Assembly: GCF_010499245.1 (NCBI RefSeq)
Contig: NZ_JAAGOW010000003.1
Location: 725,849 to 789,848, forward strand
Origin: Variovorax sp. WS11
GTDB taxonomy: Bacteria > Pseudomonadota > Gammaproteobacteria > Burkholderiales > Burkholderiaceae_C
Reading direction: 5' to 3'
DNA length: 64,000 nucleotides
The position numbers and the translations under genes are program-made. Shown piece after piece: positions 56,811 to 64,000 of this stretch (positions within the stretch are counted from its first letter, which is position 1; each line of letters starts with the position of its first letter). The notes under the pieces were generated by a model that saw only the letters and a list, made by a program, of their open reading frames with translations, was not told where the DNA came from and did not search any database.

Positions 56811-57947
56811 ATGAAACGCTTCGCAGCCCTTGCCCTCGCCCTGCTGGTCTCGGCCGGCGTCCAGGCCCAGGACATCAAGATCGGCGGCCTGCTCGAAACC
56901 TCCGGCTTCGTCGCCTCGCTGGGCCAGCCCGGCCTGGATGGCGCGATGCTCGCCGTCGAGCAGGTGAACGCGGCCGGCGGCATCAACGGCCGCAAGGTGC
57001 AGTTCGTGAACGTGAACTCCGAGAGCGACAACACCAAGACGGTGTCGGCCGCCAAGCGGCTGATCGAGCAGGAGAAGGTGGTCGCGATCGTCGGCCCGAT
57101 GAGCAGCGGCTCTTCCTTCGCGGTGGTCGACACCATCGAGAAGGCCCGGGTGCCGATGATCTCCAACGGCGCCTCGCGCGGCATCGTGCTGCCGCCCGAG
57201 CAGAAGAAGTTCACCTTCCTCGCGCCGCTGACCGACGTGGTGGTGCAGACCGCGATGCTCAAGGACATGCAGGCCAAGGGCATCAAGAAGATCGCCATCC
57301 TGAATTCCGATGTGGCCTTCGGGACAAGCGGCCGCGATTCGCTGGAAAAGCTGGCGGGCGACTTCGGCGTGCAGATCGTCGCCAAGGAAACCTTCGGCAA
57401 TGCCGACACCGACATCTCGCCGCAGCTCACCAAGATCCGCGGCTCCGACGCTCAGGCCACCGTGGCCTGGGCCACCGGACCGGGCCTGGCCATTTCGACC
57501 AAGAACCATCGTGCGCTGGGCATCAAGACGCCGCTGTACCTGGCGCATTCGGCCAACGACTTCAACTACCTGCGTCTGGCCGGCGATTCGGCCAACGGCG
57601 TGCTGCTGCCCTCGTCCAAGCTCTACGTCACCGCCTCGCTGCCGGCCGGCGACGCGCAGAAGGCAGTGGTGGAGGGCTTCGTGCGCGACTACGAGAAGAA
57701 GTACGGCAAGCTGCCCGCCACCTTCGCCGGCAACGGCTACGACGCGGCGATGCTGCTGATGGAGGCGATCCGCAAGGCCGGCACCGACCCGGCGGCCGTG
57801 CGCGACGCGATCGAAGGCACGAAGAGCCATGTCGGCGTGACCGCGTTCTACGCCTACTCGCCCACCGATCACTTCGGCACCAAGCCCGAGAGTGTGGTCA
57901 TGCTGACGGTGAAGAGCGGCAAGTTCGAGCTCGCCACCGCTCAGTGA
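56811..57947 (+). CDS. branched-chain amino acid type ABC binding protein (LivK-like)
   Basis: A 378-residue periplasmic binding protein. The signal peptide is FAALALALLVSAGVQAQ, and the mature part has IGGLLETSGFVASLGQPGLD, AVEQVNAAGGINGRKVQFV, VGPMSSGSSFAVVDT and FAGNGYDAAMLLMEAIRKAG. It delivers the substrate to the permeases at 52183 and 53049. A strong AGGAA ribosome binding site precedes the ATG. It is the last gene of this operon and converges with the LysR gene. Confidence 0.94.
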   Translation: MKRFAALALALLVSAGVQAQDIKIGGLLETSGFVASLGQPGLDGAMLAVEQVNAAGGINGRKVQFVNVNSESDNTKTVSAAKRLIEQEKVVAIVGPMSSGSSFAVVDTIEKARVPMISNGASRGIVLPPEQKKFTFLAPLTDVVVQTAMLKDMQAKGIKKIAILNSDVAFGTSGRDSLEKLAGDFGVQIVAKETFGNADTDISPQLTKIRGSDAQATVAWATGPGLAISTKNHRALGIKTPLYLAHSANDFNYLRLAGDSANGVLLPSSKLYVTASLPAGDAQKAVVEGFVRDYEKKYGKLPATFAGNGYDAAMLLMEAIRKAGTDPAAVRDAIEGTKSHVGVTAFYAYSPTDHFGTKPESVVMLTVKSGKFELATAQ

Positions 57948-57972
57948 GGCCGCGATGCGCCGCAGCCCGGAT

Positions 57973-58950
57973 TCAGCCAGCCGTGAAGGCCAGGTCGTCG
58001 ACCAGCGTGGTGACGATCTCCACCACCGCGGCCGCGGTGCGCGTGAAGCGGTAGCGATGCGAATGCGCCAGCACCAGGTTGGGCGTGCGCAGCGTGGACT
58101 CGAGCTCGCGCGAGTGCGTGTCGGGGGGGCAGAAGTTCAGGAGCGAGAAGCCGTGGCCGTTGGCCACCAGCCCGAGCAGCATGGTCATCGAGTAGACGCG
58201 GTGCGCGATGCGCGGCGCCACGCCGTCGGCGCTGAAGGCCGACAGCATGTAGTTGCGCGTGCGCGGCAGGTCCAGCAGGATCAGTGGCTCGGTCGCGAGC
58301 TCGCGGATGGTGAGCTTCGGCTTGCCCAGCAGCGGATGCCCCGCCGGCAGCACCGCCTGCAGCGGCGCGGGCCGCAGCACGATGCACTCGATGCCCGAGG
58401 GCACCTCGAAGTCGTACATCAGCGCAAGGTCGAAGGCGCCGGTCTGCAGGCCTTCGAGCAGGTACTCGTGATGACCCTCGTGCCAGAACAGCCGCGCCTT
58501 CGGAAAGCGATCGGCAAACTGGCGCATCAGCGGCGGGATGACAAAGGGCGCGAAGGAGAACAAGCAAGCCAGGTGCACATGGCCCTGGACTTCGTGATGG
58601 TCCATCAGCCGCCCCGAGCCGATTTCCCAGGCCTGCTGCAGCAGGTTGCGGCACTCCACCGCGAAGGCGCTGCCGGCCTCGGTCAGCACCAGGCCGCGCG
58701 CATGGCGGCGCTGGAACAGCTGGACGTTGAGCGTGGCCTCCAGGTGCGCGATGGCGGCCGAGACTGCGGGCGCCGAGACATGCAGCGCATCGGCCGCCTT
58801 GTGCAGCGACTGGTGGCGCGCGACCGCGACGAAATAGGAGAGCTGGCGCAGCGAGAAGTCGGGCGCGCGAATTTCGGCGCTGCCCTCGCCTGCCGTTCGA
58901 TCGCCTTGGACTGGGGGCACGGCGCTTCCGGGACGGTGGGGAAAATTCAT
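57973..58950 (-). CDS. LysR-family transcriptional regulator
   Basis: A 325-residue regulator: the winged helix-turn-helix is FSLRQLSYFVAVARHQSLHK, followed by AADALHVSAPAVSAAIAHLE, and the ligand domain follows. It lies between the importer operon and the MDR-hutU operon and probably controls both. The start is doubtful. From ATG 58950 there are about 30 extra residues before the HTH, and a TAGAAT hexamer (minus strand, 58954-58949) overlaps that ATG. GTG 58920 would remove ten residues and fit a -10 there. Intergenic space to the next gene is only 20 bases. Confidence 0.92.
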   Translation of the reverse strand: MNFPHRPGSAVPPVQGDRTAGEGSAEIRAPDFSLRQLSYFVAVARHQSLHKAADALHVSAPAVSAAIAHLEATLNVQLFQRRHARGLVLTEAGSAFAVECRNLLQQAWEIGSGRLMDHHEVQGHVHLACLFSFAPFVIPPLMRQFADRFPKARLFWHEGHHEYLLEGLQTGAFDLALMYDFEVPSGIECIVLRPAPLQAVLPAGHPLLGKPKLTIRELATEPLILLDLPRTRNYMLSAFSADGVAPRIAHRVYSMTMLLGLVANGHGFSLLNFCPPDTHSRELESTLRTPNLVLAHSHRYRFTRTAAAVVEIVTTLVDDLAFTAG

Positions 58951-58970
58951 TCTAGCAATGGGGGTTCCGC

Positions 58971-59965
58971 GTGACCCACATGAACAAGCCGACGATGAAA
59001 GCCTGGCTGGTGGACCAGCCCACCGGCATCGCCGCCCTCCAGCGCCTCGAGGTCCCGCGCCCCGTGCCCCAAGCGGGCGAGGTGCTGGTGCAGATCACGG
59101 CGGCGGCGCTCAACTTCTCCGACCTGCTGATGCTCAAGGGCCAGTACCAGGTCAAGCCACCGCCGCCCTTCTCGCCCGGGCAGGAGATCGCCGGCCGTGT
59201 GGTCGAGGCACCGCCGGGCAGCACGCTGCGCGTGGGCGACCGCATCGCGGCCAAGGTGGAATGGGGCGGCTTTGCCGACTGCGCCGCGGTGCGCGAGACG
59301 ATGGCGATCCGACTGCCGGAGAGCCTGGACGATGCCGCGGCCGCGACGCTACCGGTGGTCTGGCCCACGGCCTGGATCGCGCTGCACGAGCGTGCGCGGC
59401 TGCAGCCGGGCGAGACCGTGCTGGTGCATGCGGCGGCCGGCGGCGTGGGCCTGGCCTGCCTGCAGCTGGTGCGCGCGGCGGGCGCGCGCGCGATCGCGCT
59501 GGTCGGCCACCGCGCCAAGTTCGAGGCCTGCCGCGCCGCCGGCGCCGACGAGGTGGTCAGCATGGAAGACTCATGGGCCGACATCGTGCGCGAGCACGGC
59601 GGCGCCGACGTGGTGGTCGACACCGTGGGCGGCGATGCCACGCTGCAGAGCCTGCGCTGCATCGCGCGCAACGGCCGGCTGCTGCTGGTCGGCTTCTCCA
59701 GTGGCCAGATTCCGCAGATCCCCGCCAACCGCCTGTTGCTGAAGAACCTTTCGGCGCTCGGCGTCTACTGGTCGCACGACTGGAGCCTGGCGCAGGTGCA
59801 GCGCGCCGTCGATGCACTGCTCGGCCTGCATGCGCGCGGCGCGATCCGCATTGCGCCGGGGCGCAGCTATACCTTTGCCGAGCTGCCGCTGGCGCTGCAG
59901 GACCTGGCGCAGCGCGGCACGGTCGGCAAGAGCGTGCTGCTGGCCGAAACTTTCGGAGACCTGGC

Positions 59966-59969
<4 letters not shown>
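58971..59969 (+). CDS. MDR/quinone oxidoreductase family NADPH-dependent enzyme
   Basis: A 332-residue zinc-free medium-chain reductase of the quinone oxidoreductase group: LNFSDLLMLKGQYQVKPP, PFSPGQEIAGRVVEA, the nucleotide site VHAAAGGVGLACLQLV, and ADVVVDTVGGDATLQSL. It could reduce an enone or an alpha,beta-unsaturated acyl group. The start is GTG 58971 with GGGGG six bases upstream; the ATG at 58980 is possible. It is the first gene of the second operon and overlaps the hydratase (ATGA). Confidence 0.88.
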
Positions 59970-61648
<1,679 letters not shown>

Positions 61649-61666
61649 ATCCGAGGAGATGCATCC

Positions 61667-62851
61667 ATGGGACTGCTGACCGGCCTGCGCGTGATCGACC
61701 TGTCGCGCGTGCTCTCGGGACCGTACTGCACCGCGCTCTTGGCCGACCTCGGCGCCGAGGTGATCAAGATCGAGGCGCCGGGCGGCGACGACGCGCGCCA
61801 CTTCGGCCCCTTCCTCGAAGGCACGAGCGTCTACTTCTCGATGATCAACCGCAACAAGAAGAGCCTGGCGCTCAACCTGCGCGACGAACGCGCGCAGGCC
61901 ATCGTGGCGGAGCTCGCGGCCACGGCCGACGTGGTGGTGGAGAACTTCCGCCCCGGCGTGGCGAAGCGGCTCCATGTGGACGCCGGTACGCTGCGGGCCC
62001 TCCACCCGCGGCTGGTCTATCTGAGCATCTCCGGCTTCGGCCAGCACGGCCCGGCCACGGGTCTGCCAGCCTACGACCTGATCATCCAGGGCATGTCGGG
62101 CCTGATGTCGCTGACCGGCGATCCCGCGGGCCCGCCCACCGCGACGGGCGAATCGATCAGCGACCTGTGGACCGGCCTCTTCGGTTCCTGGGCCGTGCTG
62201 GCCGCGCTGCAGGCGCGCAACCGCACGGGCACCGGCGAGACCATCGACCTCGCGATGTTCGACGCCATGATGTCGCTGCAGATGACGGGCTTGAGCCAGT
62301 TGCGCGCCACCGGCCGCGCGCCCGGGCGGGTGGGCAACCGCCACCCGGTCACCGTGCCGGTGGACTGCTTCGCCGCGCGCGACGGCCACCTGACGCTGGT
62401 GGTGCCCACCGATGCCCTGTTCGCACAGCTGTGCGAGGCGATGGACCGGCCCGCGCTGGCCGCGGACCCGCGCTTTGCCGAGGGCGCCTCGCGCCGCACG
62501 CACCAGGCCGAACTGCGCGCGCTGATCGCCGACTGGCTCTCGGGCCTGACGGTCGACGAGGCAGTGGCGCGTTGCCAGGCCCACGACATCCCGGCCGGCC
62601 CGGTGCACGACCTCGGGCAGGCGATGGCCTCCGAGCAGGTGCGCGCACGCGGGGTCGAGACGCGGGTGCCGCATCCGGTGTTCGGCGAGATCGGCATCGT
62701 GCCGCAGCCGGCCCGCTTCGCCGGCGGCGGCACGGCGCAGGTCGTGCGCGAGCCGAGGGTGGGCGAGCACGGCGATGCGTTGCTGCGCGAAATCCTCGGC
62801 CGCAGCGACGAGGACATCGCGGCGCTGCGCGGCGCGGGAGTTCTGGCATGA
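61667..62851 (+). CDS. CaiB/BaiF-family CoA-transferase
   Basis: A 394-residue class III CoA-transferase. The N-terminal GLRVIDLSRVLSGPYCTALL, the GAEVIKIEAPGGDDARHFGP block and NRNKKSLALNL are typical, and the catalytic aspartate is probably that of SISDLWTGLFGSW. It would move CoA from a donor such as succinyl-CoA to a carboxylate, activating it. It lies 18 bases behind the hydratase gene and overlaps the amidase (ATGA). The acceptor is not known. Confidence 0.92.
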   Translation: MGLLTGLRVIDLSRVLSGPYCTALLADLGAEVIKIEAPGGDDARHFGPFLEGTSVYFSMINRNKKSLALNLRDERAQAIVAELAATADVVVENFRPGVAKRLHVDAGTLRALHPRLVYLSISGFGQHGPATGLPAYDLIIQGMSGLMSLTGDPAGPPTATGESISDLWTGLFGSWAVLAALQARNRTGTGETIDLAMFDAMMSLQMTGLSQLRATGRAPGRVGNRHPVTVPVDCFAARDGHLTLVVPTDALFAQLCEAMDRPALAADPRFAEGASRRTHQAELRALIADWLSGLTVDEAVARCQAHDIPAGPVHDLGQAMASEQVRARGVETRVPHPVFGEIGIVPQPARFAGGGTAQVVREPRVGEHGDALLREILGRSDEDIAALRGAGVLA

Positions 62852-64000
62852 ACGGCAGCGCCTACGCCGGGATGACTGCCGTCGCGGTGCGGCAGGGCCT
62901 GGCCCGCGGCGAACTGAGCGCCGAGGCCGTGGCCCGCGCTGCCCTCGATCGCATCGCCGAGCATGAGCCCTCGATCCACGCCTGGCAGCATCTCGATGCC
63001 GAAGGCGCGCTGGCGGCGGCGCGCGCCCTCGATGCGCGCGGCGTGCCCGGGCTGCTGGGCGGCGTGCCGCTGGGCGTCAAGGACATCATCGCAACGGCGG
63101 ACCTGCCCACGCGCTACGGCTCGCCGATTTACGACGGTTTCCGCCCTGCCGCCGACGCGCACTGCGTGAGCGCGGCGCGCGCGGCCGGCGCGGTGGTGAT
63201 GGGCAAGACCGTGACCACCGAATTCGCCTACTTCCAGCCCGGCCCCACCGCCAATCCGCGCAACCCGGCGCACACGCCCGGCGGCTCCTCCAGCGGCTCG
63301 GCCGCCGCAGTGGCCGCCGGCATGGTGCCGCTCGCCTTCGGCACGCAGACAGCGGGTTCGCTGATCCGGCCGGCCTCCTACTGCGGCGTGTTCGCGCTCA
63401 AGCCGGGTTTCGGACTCGCGAGCCTGGAAGGCATCAAGCCCTTCTCGCCCTCGCTGGACACGCTGGGCTGGCTGGCGCGCAGCGCCGACGACCTGGAGCT
63501 GATGCGCTGCGCGATGGCCGGCGCTGCCTTCGAGCCCCTGCAGCCGCCGGCACCGGGCGCGCTGCGCCTGGGCGTCTGCCGCACCCATGAATGGCCCGCG
63601 GCGGATGCCGGCGGCGCCGCCGCCTTCGAGCAGGCGCTGCGCCTCGCCGAAGCGGCCGGCGCCGTCCTGCGCGACGCCACGATGCCTGCCGCGACGGCCG
63701 GGCTGCTGGCGGCGCAGAAGACGGTGATGGCCTACGAGGCCGCGCGCCAGCTCGACATCGAATGGCGCCTGCATCCCGAACAGCTCAGCGCAGCCCTGCA
63801 TACCCTGCTCCAAAGCGGACGCGACTGCGCCGAAGCCGACTACCGCCAGGCGCTCGCGCAGGCCGACGCGGGCCGGCGCACCGTGCGCGCCCTGATGAAC
63901 GGGCTCGACGCCCTGCTGGTGCCGGCCGCCCCGGGCGAGGCGCCCGCCGGCCTGTCCGCCACGGGCGACCCCGTGTTCAGCCGGGTCTGGACCCTGCTCG
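62848..64000 (+). CDS. amidase signature enzyme (partial, C-terminus off the right edge)
   Basis: The first 384 codons of an amidase-signature hydrolase. The Ser-cisSer-Lys triad is visible: Lys78 in PLGVKDIIA, Ser148 in GGSSSGSAAA, and the nucleophile Ser171 in FGTQTAGSLIRPAS. These enzymes cut amides, ureido acids (as in AtzF) or transamidate tRNA (GatA). The context argues for a catabolic amide or ureido substrate rather than GatA. Its ATG overlaps the CoA-transferase stop. Confidence 0.92.
   Translation, partial: MNGSAYAGMTAVAVRQGLARGELSAEAVARAALDRIAEHEPSIHAWQHLDAEGALAAARALDARGVPGLLGGVPLGVKDIIATADLPTRYGSPIYDGFRPAADAHCVSAARAAGAVVMGKTVTTEFAYFQPGPTANPRNPAHTPGGSSSGSAAAVAAGMVPLAFGTQTAGSLIRPASYCGVFALKPGFGLASLEGIKPFSPSLDTLGWLARSADDLELMRCAMAGAAFEPLQPPAPGALRLGVCRTHEWPAADAGGAAAFEQALRLAEAAGAVLRDATMPAATAGLLAAQKTVMAYEAARQLDIEWRLHPEQLSAALHTLLQSGRDCAEADYRQALAQADAGRRTVRALMNGLDALLVPAAPGEAPAGLSATGDPVFSRVWTLL

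Overview
The window is a gene-dense, very GC-rich piece of bacterial chromosome from a betaproteobacterium, most likely a Comamonadaceae member close to Variovorax. The basis is the set of syntenic housekeeping genes (coaBC-dut, pyrG-kdsA-eno-ftsB, bamC next to an MBL hydrolase, mutL-miaA), several Bug-type tripartite tricarboxylate binding proteins, and proline/alanine-rich codon use; the genus is inferred. No rRNA, tRNA, insertion sequence, prophage or CRISPR array was seen. No gap between genes exceeds about 240 bases.

Layout. 1-7168: both topoisomerase IV subunits (parC truncated by the left edge, parE) on the minus strand, with a TauE-type permease, a secreted Kelch protein, a lytic transglycosylase and an opposing orphan ECF sigma factor between them. 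7322-12159: an MFS carrier, a 46-residue membrane peptide and a methyltransferase, then dapA, bamC and an MBL hydrolase. 12235-12960: a higBA toxin-antitoxin cassette. 13079-18454: a small lipoprotein, the L16 oxygenase and an FKBP isomerase sharing a 14-base divergent promoter, a glycine-zipper lipoprotein, and coaBC/hypothetical/dut. 18579-24474: pyrG-kdsA-DUF1330-eno-ftsB plus two hypothetical genes. 24484-34293: hslO, gamma carbonic anhydrase, a DUF455 protein, a thiolase and TetR pair with matching operators, two orphan Bug proteins around xerD, an AEC carrier and queG. 34279-39878: tsaE, amiC and a fused indolepyruvate ferredoxin oxidoreductase, where amiC reads open into the oxidoreductase, probably through two one-base shifts. 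40025-49414: dedA, mutL, an efflux pump, miaA, a LolD-like ATPase, DUF4189 and ankyrin proteins, and a SAF-domain oxidoreductase. 49455-50016: a hicBA cassette.

50146-64000 (running off the right edge) looks like a catabolic locus: Rieske oxygenase, an unknown 209-residue protein, LivH, LivM, a LivG-LivF fusion, a DUF1116 (AllG-like) protein, LivK, a divergent LysR regulator, an MDR reductase, a urocanate-hydratase paralogue without other hut genes, a CaiB/BaiF CoA-transferase and an amidase. Genes are coupled by stop/start overlaps, so import, ring oxidation, hydration, CoA activation and amide cleavage probably serve one nitrogenous, perhaps imidazole-like, substrate. This is the best candidate for an undescribed system here.

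Regulation. Around a dozen genes carry a TAnnnT-like hexamer 6-9 bases before the start codon and no ribosome binding site, which suggests widespread leaderless transcription. Palindromic operators are visible at higBA, hicBA and the TetR/thiolase pair.
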